Assembly (NCBI GenBank): GCA_009835395.1
Contig: VXXM01000021.1
Location: 1 to 57,158, forward strand
DNA: 57,158 bases
Direction: 5' to 3'
DNA from: Acidimicrobiia bacterium
GTDB lineage: Bacteria; Actinomycetota; Acidimicrobiia; Acidimicrobiales; CATQHL01
Part shown: piece by piece, positions 33,665 to 41,795 of the stretch
Numbering within the stretch: the first letter of the stretch is position 1
How the letters are laid out: each line of letters opens with the position of its first letter
Made by a program: the position numbers and the translations under genes
The notes under the pieces: model-generated
The model's database searches: none
Told to the model about the DNA's origin: nothing
What the model saw: only the letters and a program-made list of their open reading frames with translations

Positions 33665-35013
33665 GCGCCCGCGCCGGCGTCGGGACAGCCGTCAAGACCG
33701 CCGCCGGCGGGATCGTCACCGGGGATGCCGCCGGCATCGATATCGCCGCCGTGGCCGAGGAGGCTGCCGCGGCTGTAGACGGCGAGGCGCTGGTGGAGCT
33801 GGTGCGGGGCGCTGTGCGGATCCCCAGCGTGACCGGCAGCGAGGGTGATTTCGCGGCCTGGGTCGGCGAGCAGCTCGCCGACGGGTGTTGGGACGAGGTG
33901 CGCTGCGCCGAGGTGGTGCCGGGCCGGCCCAACGTGTACGGCTTCGCCGGTGGTGCCGGCGGGCGCTCGCTGGTGCTGGCCGGGCACCTCGACACGGTGT
34001 CGGTGGACGACTGGCAGCGGCACTGGCAGGGCAGCGATCGGGCCGACCCCTTCGGGGCTCACGTTATCGACGGCGACATCTGGGGCCGGGGTGTGGCCGA
34101 CCAGAAGGCGGGCATCTGCGCCGGCATCGAGGCCCTGCGCGCCCTGCGCCGCACCGGTCACCGGCCCGGCGGCGCCGTCACCGCCCTGTTCGTGTGCGAC
34201 GAGGAGTCGGGCCAGCCCGGCAGCGGCGTCTCCGCCGGCATGCGGGCGGCACTGGGCGACGCCTTCGACCATGCGGGCGAGGACGGTCCGCCGGCCGACT
34301 TCGCCGTGTACACCGAGCCCACCACCTCGGCCATCTACACCGCCCAGATGGGATTCCTCATCGCCGATGTGGCACTGGAGGGCCGGTCGGCCTATTTCGG
34401 GACCCCCGAGTTGGGTGTCGACGCGCTCCGGGCGGGGCACGCCCTGCTGAGTGAGCTGTGGCGCCACTCCGCCGAACTCGGCGCCGGAGGCCGCCACGAG
34501 TTGCTCGGTGAGGCGTTCCTGCTGGTCACGAGCGTCTCGGCAGGCGGCAACATCGCCGTGCCGGGCCGCTTCGACCTGTCGTTGATCCGGAAGATCCTGC
34601 CCGGGGATGACCTCGCGGGGGCCGCGGCCGCGATCGAGCAGATCTGCAAGCAGGTCGCCGAGCGCCACGGCGTGGTCGCCGAGGTCGCGTTCAGCGCGCC
34701 GCGGGACCACGCCGTGGGAGGCACGCCCGACGAGATCTCCGCCAGCCATCCGGGAGTCCTCGAGCTGAGCCGCTCCATCAAGTCGACCACCGGGAATCCG
34801 GCCCGTATCGAGGGCGCCCCCTACTGGTCCGAGAAACCGTTCCTGCGGTCGCTCGGCATCCCCGGCGTCTACTTCGCGCCCGGCGACATCTCCTGTTGCC
34901 ACACGCCGTTCGAGCGTCTCGAGATCGACGAACTCATATCTGCCACCCGCAGCCTGGCGCACTTCGTGGCGTCTTGGTGCGGCGTACAGAAGCTGCAGAC
35001 AACACCTGGTTAA
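33661..35013 (+). CDS. M20-family zinc amidohydrolase (ArgE/DapE-like)
   Basis: 450 aa. All metal ligands are in place: H109 and D111 (GHLDTV), D147 (GVADQKAG), E181/E182 (DEESG), E219 (TEPT) and the late His in CCHTPFE. The first 40 residues are Ala-rich and precede the fold. The family removes acyl or amino-acid groups from amides. In this operon, with an amino-sugar-type importer and a GlcN6P deaminase, an N-deacylase role is plausible but unproven. Starts by a 4-base overlap with the ROK gene. Confidence 0.9.
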   Translation: MSARAGVGTAVKTAAGGIVTGDAAGIDIAAVAEEAAAAVDGEALVELVRGAVRIPSVTGSEGDFAAWVGEQLADGCWDEVRCAEVVPGRPNVYGFAGGAGGRSLVLAGHLDTVSVDDWQRHWQGSDRADPFGAHVIDGDIWGRGVADQKAGICAGIEALRALRRTGHRPGGAVTALFVCDEESGQPGSGVSAGMRAALGDAFDHAGEDGPPADFAVYTEPTTSAIYTAQMGFLIADVALEGRSAYFGTPELGVDALRAGHALLSELWRHSAELGAGGRHELLGEAFLLVTSVSAGGNIAVPGRFDLSLIRKILPGDDLAGAAAAIEQICKQVAERHGVVAEVAFSAPRDHAVGGTPDEISASHPGVLELSRSIKSTTGNPARIEGAPYWSEKPFLRSLGIPGVYFAPGDISCCHTPFERLEIDELISATRSLAHFVASWCGVQKLQTTPG

Positions 35014-35023
35014 GGAGGGGTGA

Positions 35024-36313
35024 ATGAAAGCGAAATCCACAAGACTGCGACTGCTGACCGCTGTTGCGCTGCTGGCCACGATCGGCCTGCTCGCCGCAGC
35101 CTGCGGCGGGGACGACGACTCCGTTACGCCGGCGCCGCAACCCGCACCCGCGCCGGCCGCTGAGCCGGCCGCGCCCGCGCCGGAGCCACCGGCGCCCGCG
35201 CCCGAACCGCCGGCGCCTGCACCGGAACCCCCGGCTCCGGCCCCCGAGCCACCGGCTCCCGCGCCTGAACCTCCCGCTCCGGCTCCCGAGCCACCGCCGG
35301 CGCCCGCTTTCGAGGCGCCCGTGACGCAGGGTCCCGGCGGTGAGGAGGCCACCTCATCGGCGGAGATAAGCCTCAGCGAGGCCGAGGCCGACGAGGTGCG
35401 CGCCGGCGGCTACACCGCCGCCCTGCTGTGGCACACCGCTGGCGCCTTCACCGACGCCGTCAGCCAGGGCGCCCGCGACGCCTTCGCCAACCTGGGCATC
35501 GAGGTGATCGCCGAGACCAACGCCTCCTTCGACGCCGCCCAGCAGGCCAACGACGTCGAGACCGTCATGGCCCAGAGCCCCGACATCATCATCAGCCTGG
35601 TTCTCGACCCGGTTTCAGGCGCCGAGGCGTTCCGCCCCGCCGTGGACGCCGGGGTGCAGCTGGTGTTCCTCTCCAACGTGCCCGAGGGCTACGTGCAGGG
35701 AGTGGACTACGTCGGGCTCGTGACCGACGACCTGGCCGCCATGGGCATCGCCGCCGCCGACCTGCTGGCCGACGCCCTCGGCGGCGAGGGTGAGGTGGGG
35801 TTCATCTTCCACGACGCCCCGTACTACGTCACCAACCAGCGCGATCAGGCCTTCAAGGCATGGATCGAGGGCAACTACCCCGGCATGGAGATCGTGGCGG
35901 AGCAGGGTCTGGCCGACCCGGCGGCCGCCGAGGAGATCGCCTCCACGCTGCTGACCCGCTACCCCGACCTGGACGGCATCTACGCCCCGTGGTCGGCGGG
36001 CCCCGCCGACGGCGTGCTGGCCGCCCTGCGGGCCGCCGGCGCCTCCGACGTGGCCGTGGTGACCCTGGACCTGGACACCAACGTGTCGCTCGACCTCGTG
36101 GAGGGCGGCAACATCGTCGGCATCGCCGCTGACGAGGCCTACGACCTGGGTCGAACGATGGCCGTCGAGGGCGCCTACGGGCTGCTGGGCAAGTCCGCCC
36201 CGCCGTTCGTGGTGGTGCCTGCCATTGCCGTCACGGCGGACAATATCGTCGAGGCGTATCGGCAGTCACTCGCCACCGATCCGCCGCAGGTCGTGCTCGA
36301 CGCGCTCGGGTGA
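35024..36313 (+). CDS. Periplasmic-binding-protein (RbsB-type) lipoprotein with proline-rich stalk
   Basis: 429 aa. Lipobox LAAAC (Cys27). Residues about 35-100 are a Pro/Ala/Glu spacer that includes six consecutive APAPEPP heptads. A type-1 periplasmic binding domain follows (AALLWHTAGAFTDAVSQGAR, DPVSGAEAFRPAVDAGVQLVF) and ends VVVPAIAVTADNIVEAYRQSL. It should capture a sugar for the RbsC-type permease. The ribosome-binding site AAGGAGG overlaps the stop of the M20 gene. The stalk is a different solution from the coiled coil of the binding protein at 7499. Confidence 0.92.
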   Translation: MKAKSTRLRLLTAVALLATIGLLAAACGGDDDSVTPAPQPAPAPAAEPAAPAPEPPAPAPEPPAPAPEPPAPAPEPPAPAPEPPAPAPEPPPAPAFEAPVTQGPGGEEATSSAEISLSEAEADEVRAGGYTAALLWHTAGAFTDAVSQGARDAFANLGIEVIAETNASFDAAQQANDVETVMAQSPDIIISLVLDPVSGAEAFRPAVDAGVQLVFLSNVPEGYVQGVDYVGLVTDDLAAMGIAAADLLADALGGEGEVGFIFHDAPYYVTNQRDQAFKAWIEGNYPGMEIVAEQGLADPAAAEEIASTLLTRYPDLDGIYAPWSAGPADGVLAALRAAGASDVAVVTLDLDTNVSLDLVEGGNIVGIAADEAYDLGRTMAVEGAYGLLGKSAPPFVVVPAIAVTADNIVEAYRQSLATDPPQVVLDALG

Positions 36314-36352
36314 TCGCCTGAACCCACCTGCGCCGGCGCGCGGTCTGCTCGG

Positions 36353-37351
36353 GTGAGCAGTCCCCGCGCCGGGCGCGCCCGCCGGTTGCTTCCCCCCGGC
36401 AGCCGGCGGGCGCGCCAGCGCGACCGGGACCTGCAGCAGTACGTCGTCTACCTGGCATTCGCCCTGATCCTGGGGGCCTTCGCCGTCATCCTGCGCAACG
36501 ACGGCTTCCTCAGCTCGGCCAACCTGCTGAACATCGGCCGTCAGGCGGCACCCATCGCGGTCATGGCGGTGGGTATGACCTTCGCCCTGACAGCGGCCGA
36601 GATCGACCTGTCGGTGGGTTCGGTGGTGGCGCTGTCGTCGCTGGTGGCGGCGGAGGTGGTGACGGCAGCGGGGTTTTGGGCCGGGACGCTGGCGGCGGTC
36701 GGCGTGGGGCTGGCCGCCGGGTTGGTGAACGGGCTGATTTCGGTGAAGGTGCGCATCCCGTCGTTCCTGGTGACGCTCGGGATGCTGGGGGTGATCAGCG
36801 GCGTGGCCCGCAACATGAACAACCTGCAGTCCTACCCCATCCGCAACGATCGGTTCTCGGCGGTCTTCGGGGCCGGCTCGGCGGGCCCGGTGTCGTCGCT
36901 GCTGATCTGGACGGTGGTGGCGCTGGTTGTGGGCCACGTGGCGCTGCGGCACCTGCGCTGGGGGCGCCATGTGCTGGCGACCGGCGCCAACCGGGAGGCC
37001 GCCAACGCCCTCGGCATCCGGACCGACCGGGTTCGCATCGGCGCCCTGGTCACCAGTGCCACAGCGGCGGCATTCGCCGGCGTGCTGCTGGCGGGACGTC
37101 TGGCCATCGGGCGCCACGACCTCGGCGAGAACGACCTGCTGACCGTGATCGCGGCGGTGGTCATCGGCGGCACCAGCCTGTTCGGCGGGCGCGGCTCGGT
37201 GGCCGGGGCCGTGGTGGGCGCCGCCATCATGGCGATGCTGAACAACGGCCTGATCCTCATGGGACTCCGCGTGGCCGACCAGATGATCGCCCGCGGGGTC
37301 ATCATCGTGCTGGCTGTGGCGCTCAGCATGCGCGAGCGTCGCGAGACCTGA
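36353..37351 (+). CDS. ABC sugar permease, RbsC family
   Basis: 332 aa from GTG 36353. About eight to ten hydrophobic segments; family signatures GMTFALTAAEIDLSVGSVVA and VIGGTSLFGGRGSVAGAVVGA are intact, together with the LATGANREAANALGI loop that contacts the ATPase. The N-terminal 25 residues are Arg-rich and cytoplasmic. Works as a homodimer with the ATPase at 38615. The YhfX-like gene is inserted between the two. Confidence 0.93.
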   Translation: MSSPRAGRARRLLPPGSRRARQRDRDLQQYVVYLAFALILGAFAVILRNDGFLSSANLLNIGRQAAPIAVMAVGMTFALTAAEIDLSVGSVVALSSLVAAEVVTAAGFWAGTLAAVGVGLAAGLVNGLISVKVRIPSFLVTLGMLGVISGVARNMNNLQSYPIRNDRFSAVFGAGSAGPVSSLLIWTVVALVVGHVALRHLRWGRHVLATGANREAANALGIRTDRVRIGALVTSATAAAFAGVLLAGRLAIGRHDLGENDLLTVIAAVVIGGTSLFGGRGSVAGAVVGAAIMAMLNNGLILMGLRVADQMIARGVIIVLAVALSMRERRET

Positions 37352-37362
37352 GGAGTTGGGCT

Positions 37363-38568
37363 GTGTTCCTGGACGTGTTGCGACGGCGCAACCTCCCGTT
37401 CCTCGAGGCCGTGGTGGCGCTGCATCGCGCCGGGGAGATCCCCGCCGGCAGCTACGTGCTGGACCTGGATGCCATCGCCGCCAACAGCGCGGCCTTCTGC
37501 GCCGAGGCGCACCAGCGGGAACTGACCGTCTTCGCCATGACCAAGCAGGTGGGTCGGGCGCCCGGCGCCCTGGACGCCATGGCCGCCGGCGGTAGCGACG
37601 GGTTCGTGGCCGTGGACATGGCCTGTGCCCGAGCCATCGTGGCGAACGGCCACCGGCTGGGCCACCTGGGCCACCTCGTGCAGGTGCCTCGAGCCGCGAC
37701 GGGCGAGGCGGCGTCGCTGGAGCCCGAGTTCTGGACGGTCTTCAGCGCCGGCAAGGCCGCTGAGGCCGCAGCGGCAGCCATCGCCGCGGGCCGTACCCAG
37801 GACCTGCTGGTGCGGGTCTGTGCCGCCGGCGACGAGTTCTACCCCGGTCACGAGGGCGGCGTGCCGCTGGACGAACTCGGGGCATTCATCGACCGGCTGG
37901 GCGAGGAGCCGGGGGTCCGCTTCGCCGGACTCACCACCTTCCCGGCGCTGCTGTTCGACCCCGACACCGGCGGCGCCCGCACCACCCGCAACGTCGAGAC
38001 CCTGGCGCGCGCCGCCGAACTGGCTCGCCGACGCCTCGGGCCCGACGCCGCTGTGGCGATCAACGCCCCTGGCACCACCTCGATCGCCGTTCTGGACCAG
38101 CTCGCCGACGCCGGCGCCACCCAGGTCGAGCCCGGGCACGGGCTCACCGGCACCACCCCGCTGCACGCCACCGCCGACCTGCCCGAGCGCCCGGCGATCT
38201 GTTACCTCAGCGAGGTGTCGCACCTGCACGGCGGGGTGCCGCTGTGCTTCGGCGGCGGCTTCTACGTCGATCCGGTCTTCGCGCCCTACAGCCCGAAGGC
38301 GCTGATCGCCGCCGACCCGACCGATCTCGGCGAGGCGCCCGTGGGGATGGACTTCCCCGACCCTGCCGGCATCGACTACTACGCCCGGCTGCACCCGCGG
38401 CCCGGTCGGCAGGTCCGCGAGGGCGACGCCGTGATCTGCGGCTTCCGGGCACAGGCCTTCGTGACCCGGGCCGCCGTAGTGGGCCTCAGCGGGGTGGCGG
38501 CGGGCACCCCGGCGGTGGCGGGCTGCTGGGACACCCTCGGCCGGCCCCTCCAGCGGAGAATCTCGTGA
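37363..38568 (+). CDS. YhfX-like PLP-dependent enzyme (alanine-racemase N-terminal fold)
   Basis: 401 aa from GTG 37363, which follows a GAGGAG ribosome-binding site and lies 11 bp after the permease stop. The alanine-racemase-type barrel starts YVLDLDAIAANSAAF; K61 in FAMTKQVGR is the likely PLP Schiff-base lysine. VEPGHGLTGTTPLH and CYLSEVSHLHGG are features I associate with the E. coli YhfX group, whose reaction is not established. No C-terminal racemase tyrosine motif was recognised, so a simple Ala racemase is unlikely. Its place inside an importer operon suggests it acts on the imported compound, perhaps an amino-acid-linked sugar. Confidence 0.82.
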   Translation: MFLDVLRRRNLPFLEAVVALHRAGEIPAGSYVLDLDAIAANSAAFCAEAHQRELTVFAMTKQVGRAPGALDAMAAGGSDGFVAVDMACARAIVANGHRLGHLGHLVQVPRAATGEAASLEPEFWTVFSAGKAAEAAAAAIAAGRTQDLLVRVCAAGDEFYPGHEGGVPLDELGAFIDRLGEEPGVRFAGLTTFPALLFDPDTGGARTTRNVETLARAAELARRRLGPDAAVAINAPGTTSIAVLDQLADAGATQVEPGHGLTGTTPLHATADLPERPAICYLSEVSHLHGGVPLCFGGGFYVDPVFAPYSPKALIAADPTDLGEAPVGMDFPDPAGIDYYARLHPRPGRQVREGDAVICGFRAQAFVTRAAVVGLSGVAAGTPAVAGCWDTLGRPLQRRIS

Positions 38569-38614
38569 GCAGGACACCTGCCGAGTACGGCGCTCCGGCG
38601 CAGAGGGGGATCCG

Positions 38615-39406
38615 GTGACCGCGTCAGGGGGCCGGCAGGGGCAAACGCCAGGCGTGCCCGCCCTGGTGGCCAAGGGCATGTCCAAGGCGTTCCGGGCGGT
38701 GCAGGCGCTGGAGGACGTGTCGATCGAGCTGCGGTACGGCCGGGTCACCGCCCTGCTGGGGGACAACGGCGCCGGCAAGTCCACGCTGGTGAAGTGCCTG
38801 GCGGGGGTGTACCAGCCCGACGCCGGCGCCATCAGCATCGACGGCGTCCGGCGGGCCATCCCGACGCCGGACGCGGCCCGCAGCCTCGGCATCGAGACCG
38901 TGCACCAGACCCTGGCGGTCATCGACACCCTGGACGTGGCGGCCAACCTGTTCCTGAACCGCGAGTATCTGCGGGGCGGACCCATCGGCCGGCGCCTGGG
39001 GCTGCTGGACCACAAGCGCATGCGCGCCGAGTGCGAGGAGACGCTCGGTCGCCTCGACATCCGCATCCCGTCGCTGCGGCGGGCCGCCGGGCAGCTCTCG
39101 GGTGGGCAGCGCCAGGCGGTCGCCATCGGCCGGGCCGTGGCCTGGGGCCAGCGCATCGTCCTGCTGGACGAACCGGCCGCGGCGCTCGGTGTCGAGCAGA
39201 CGGCCCGGGTGCTGGACCTCATCCGGAACCTGCGCGCCGATGGCGTGGCGGTCCTGCTGATCACCCACAACATGGAGCGGGTCATCGACGTGTGCGACCA
39301 GGCCGTGGTATTGCGCCAGGGCCGCAAGACCGCCGAAGTGGTCGTGGGCGACGTCACCAAGAACGATCTGGTCGCCTTCATCACCGGCGCGGCGGCGAGC
39401 GAGTGA
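38615..39406 (+). CDS. ABC transporter ATP-binding protein (single-domain, RbsA/XylG-like)
   Basis: 263 aa from GTG 38615. One nucleotide-binding domain: Walker A GDNGAGKST (49-57, K55), signature LSGGQRQAVAIGRA, Walker B IVLLDEP, H-loop ITHNMERV. RbsA itself has two such domains; single-domain versions exist for RbsC-type permeases (FrcA-like) and work as homodimers. The D-loop reads AALGVEQ, as in those. Partner of the binding protein at 35024 and permease at 36353. Confidence 0.93.
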   Translation: MTASGGRQGQTPGVPALVAKGMSKAFRAVQALEDVSIELRYGRVTALLGDNGAGKSTLVKCLAGVYQPDAGAISIDGVRRAIPTPDAARSLGIETVHQTLAVIDTLDVAANLFLNREYLRGGPIGRRLGLLDHKRMRAECEETLGRLDIRIPSLRRAAGQLSGGQRQAVAIGRAVAWGQRIVLLDEPAAALGVEQTARVLDLIRNLRADGVAVLLITHNMERVIDVCDQAVVLRQGRKTAEVVVGDVTKNDLVAFITGAAASE

Positions 39407-39523
39407 CCGCCATCGGGCGGCGGAGACTGGCACCGACTCTGCACTCGGCGCCACGATTGCCCGACGGCGAGGGATTCGGGCCGCCTGAACCCGGAAGCGG
39501 AGTCTCGAGCCGGCCATCTGGTT

Positions 39524-40285
39524 GTGAGTGAGCGACCTGAGGGCCCGCGGCTGCTGGTGGCCCGGGACGGCGACGAACTGGCTTCGCTGGCCGCCGATGT
39601 GGTGCAGGACGGCCTGCGGGAGGCGCCGGCGCCGCGGCTGGGGCTGGCCACCGGCGGCTCGGTGGCGGGGCTCTACCGCGAGCTGATCCGGCGCCACCAG
39701 CGGGACGAGATCAGCTTCGGTGCGGTGCAGGCCTTCCTGCTGGATGAGTACCTGGGGCTGCCGGCCGGCCATCCGAAGGCCTACCGCAGTGTGATCCGGC
39801 GGCTGCTGGTCGATCACGTGGACTTCGCCCCCGGCGCCGTGGTCGGTCCCGATCCGTCGGCCCCCGACCTGGCAGCCGAGAGTGCCCGCTACGAGGGGAT
39901 GCTGGCCGGGGGGATGGACCTGCAGATCCTGGGCATCGGCCGCAACGGCCACATCGCCTTCAACGAGCCCGGCTCCTCGCTGACCGGCACCACCCGGGTC
40001 GTGAGCATCAGCGAGGCGACCCGGCGCGACAATGCCCGCTTCTTCGATCATCCCGGCGACGTGCCGCGCCGCGCCATTACGCAGGGCATCGGCAGCATCC
40101 TCCGGGCTCGCCGCCTGCTGCTCGTGGCGACCGGCGAGTCCAAGGCCGCCGCGCTGAGCGCCGCCTTGGAGGGCCCGGTGAGTGTCGCGGTGCCGGCCTC
40201 GGCCCTGCAACTCCATGACCATGTCGCCGTGGTGGCCGACCGCGCCGCCGCCTCGGCACTCCGCGGTTGTCGCCATCCGCACTGA
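39524..40285 (+). CDS. nagB: Glucosamine-6-phosphate deaminase (NagB-like)
   Basis: 253 aa from GTG 39524. Motifs of GlcN6P deaminase are all present: LGLATGGSVAGLYREL, the D74 region FLLDEYLGL, and GIGRNGHIAFNEPGSS with H143 and E148, plus AITQGIGSIL for the phosphate. N141 replaces the D141 of E. coli, as in Bacillus-type enzymes. The reaction is GlcN6P to Fru6P and ammonia. It lies 117 bp after the ATPase gene and is the last plus-strand gene before a convergent minus-strand gene 9 bp away. It gives the operon its clearest metabolic anchor: amino-sugar degradation. The symbol names the family only. Confidence 0.88.
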   Translation: MSERPEGPRLLVARDGDELASLAADVVQDGLREAPAPRLGLATGGSVAGLYRELIRRHQRDEISFGAVQAFLLDEYLGLPAGHPKAYRSVIRRLLVDHVDFAPGAVVGPDPSAPDLAAESARYEGMLAGGMDLQILGIGRNGHIAFNEPGSSLTGTTRVVSISEATRRDNARFFDHPGDVPRRAITQGIGSILRARRLLLVATGESKAAALSAALEGPVSVAVPASALQLHDHVAVVADRAAASALRGCRHPH

Positions 40286-40294
40286 GCCGGCGTC

Positions 40295-41371
40295 CTATTC
40301 CAGGGCCGCGGCGGCGCGGAGGTGGGCGGTGAGGTCCTCCAGGGAGGTGCGGGCGTTCAGGCCGCTGGTGGAGGGCATGAGGTAGGCGGGGCGGCCGCCG
40401 ATGCGGCGGGATTGGGGGCCGGGGGAGGCCCGGCGGTCCAGCGCGGCCCGCCCGCCGGCCCGGCCCACGAAGCACACCACGCCGGGCTCGAGGCGCTCCG
40501 CCAGGCGCTCCAGGCGGGCGAGGCCATCGCGGTACTCGGCGGCGGTCAATTCGGCGGCCTGGCGGGTGGGCCGCTTGACCAGGTCGGTCATGCCGATGTG
40601 GTGGGCCACGAGGGCGTGGCGAGGGTCGCGGGCGCGGCTCACCAGCCCGGCGGCCAGGGCTGCGGGCCAGAACCGGTTGGAGCCGCGGGCGAAGCCGACG
40701 CCCACCTCGGCTGCGTACAGGCTGGGATTCAGCCCGCAGACCAGCATCCGCATGCTCGGTGCCACGGTGTCGGCAAGGGTGTGCAGACGTGTGGCCGACA
40801 CGAGCAGGACCCTGTTGCGCTGCTCGATGTTCTCGACGGCCAAGCCGGCGCCCACCAGCACGTCGCGCAACCACGCCTCAGGCCAGCGCGAGAAGCGTCG
40901 CCCCGGGAAGTCGTCGTCGGCCCGCTCGTCCCACTCGGTGTCGCCGGCGAACAGGTGAAGCTCGACGGCCGCGCCGGGCGCCAGCGCCCGGTGCAGGTCG
41001 GCCAGTGCGAGCGACACCTCGGCCCGGGCCAGGTGGATGTACGAGCGCGAGGCCCAGGCGGCCCGCAGGCAGCGGTCCCGCAGCGGCAGGGCGCGCAGGT
41101 CGGCGGCCACCCGCATCGGGACGGTGCCGCTGGCCGCTGCGCCGACCTCGGCCAGCATCGCCCGGCTGGCGTCCAGCGCCAGCACCGGCTGCGGCAGCCC
41201 ATCGACATGCCAGCCGGGCCCACAACCCAGGTCGGCAACCGCCCCGTCGCCGGGGCCCGACGCCAGCCGGGCGGCGAAGTGTTCCAGCCGGTCGCCGTAC
41301 TGGCGAGCGCGCCGGCTCATCCACTCCTGGGCGCGGGACTCATAGACGGCAACGCTGGGTTCTCTACCCAT
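40295..41371 (-). CDS. Fusion: SAM-dependent methyltransferase domain plus Mug/TDG-type DNA glycosylase
   Basis: 358 aa. Residues 1-190 are a class-I methyltransferase with motif I DLGCGPGWH (47-55), ALDAS as motif II and a motif IV-like ADLRALPLRDR. Residues about 205-358 are a Mug/thymine-DNA-glycosylase domain: CGLNPSLYAAEVGVGFARG with N215 in the catalytic-loop position, followed by SNRFWPA, and MPSTSGLNAR (332-341) as the second conserved loop. E. coli Mug excises uracil and thymine from G mispairs. There is no stop or frameshift between the domains and the linker is short, so this is a real fusion in one reading frame. A small-molecule or nucleic-acid methyl acceptor cannot be distinguished. 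Confidence 0.88.
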   Translation of the reverse strand: MGREPSVAVYESRAQEWMSRRARQYGDRLEHFAARLASGPGDGAVADLGCGPGWHVDGLPQPVLALDASRAMLAEVGAAASGTVPMRVAADLRALPLRDRCLRAAWASRSYIHLARAEVSLALADLHRALAPGAAVELHLFAGDTEWDERADDDFPGRRFSRWPEAWLRDVLVGAGLAVENIEQRNRVLLVSATRLHTLADTVAPSMRMLVCGLNPSLYAAEVGVGFARGSNRFWPAALAAGLVSRARDPRHALVAHHIGMTDLVKRPTRQAAELTAAEYRDGLARLERLAERLEPGVVCFVGRAGGRAALDRRASPGPQSRRIGGRPAYLMPSTSGLNARTSLEDLTAHLRAAAALE

Positions 41372-41501
41372 GTCTCACCACGGTCCGATACTGTGGCACT
41401 ACAGACGGACAGCCACCGAACCGGACGGTCGCCGACCTGTGGCGGGACAGTCGCAGGACGGCGATCTGAACGTCGCCGGTGCGAGAGGAAAGGATCGGAC
41501 C

Positions 41502-41687
41502 ATGCCAGAAACCGCCGCCCCCGCTACCGACGAGTCCACCAACACCGCCCAGGCCCTCGCCCTCATCGACGGCAAGTTGGGCGAGATCGGCATGCGCGAG
41601 CTGGTATCGCGCACCGAATTCACGAACCTCCTGCTGGACCTGCGGCTTCTCCTGGCGTCCGACGACGAGGCGGTTTCCGTCAACTGA
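41502..41687 (+). CDS. Small conserved-looking protein of unknown function
   Basis: 61 aa, acidic, with a hydrophobic C-terminal helix (TEFTNLLLDLRLLLASDDE). The ATG at 41502 follows a strong AGAGGAAAGGA ribosome-binding site (about 41484-41493); an in-frame ATG at 41370 would overlap the start of the minus-strand gene and is less likely. I do not recognise the family. It precedes the molybdenum hydroxylase gene by 108 bp and may be cotranscribed with it. A GATACT box (41387-41392) about 110 bp upstream could be its promoter. Confidence 0.6.
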   Translation: MPETAAPATDESTNTAQALALIDGKLGEIGMRELVSRTEFTNLLLDLRLLLASDDEAVSVN

Positions 41688-41795
41688 ACCCGCCGGTGGA
41701 TCCGGAGCGACGCGCACGGCTTCGAGTCTGACGGCTTCGTCGGGTGCGGAGCGGCATCGACGGAGGCATCGGGTAGGGAGAACCGGAGGGGACCG

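Noticed and set aside
35124..35357. CRISPR-like regular repeats
   Set aside because: The 21-base periodicity encodes the APAPEPP heptads in frame; there are no unique spacers between repeats.
37363..38568. Alanine racemase proper
   Set aside because: Only the PLP barrel is shared; the sequence fits the YhfX group better and no C-terminal racemase motif was seen.
36832..39651. 939-codon open frame on the minus strand
   Set aside because: It crosses three clearly coding plus-strand genes (permease, YhfX-like, ATPase) and is Ser/Arg/Pro-rich without motifs.
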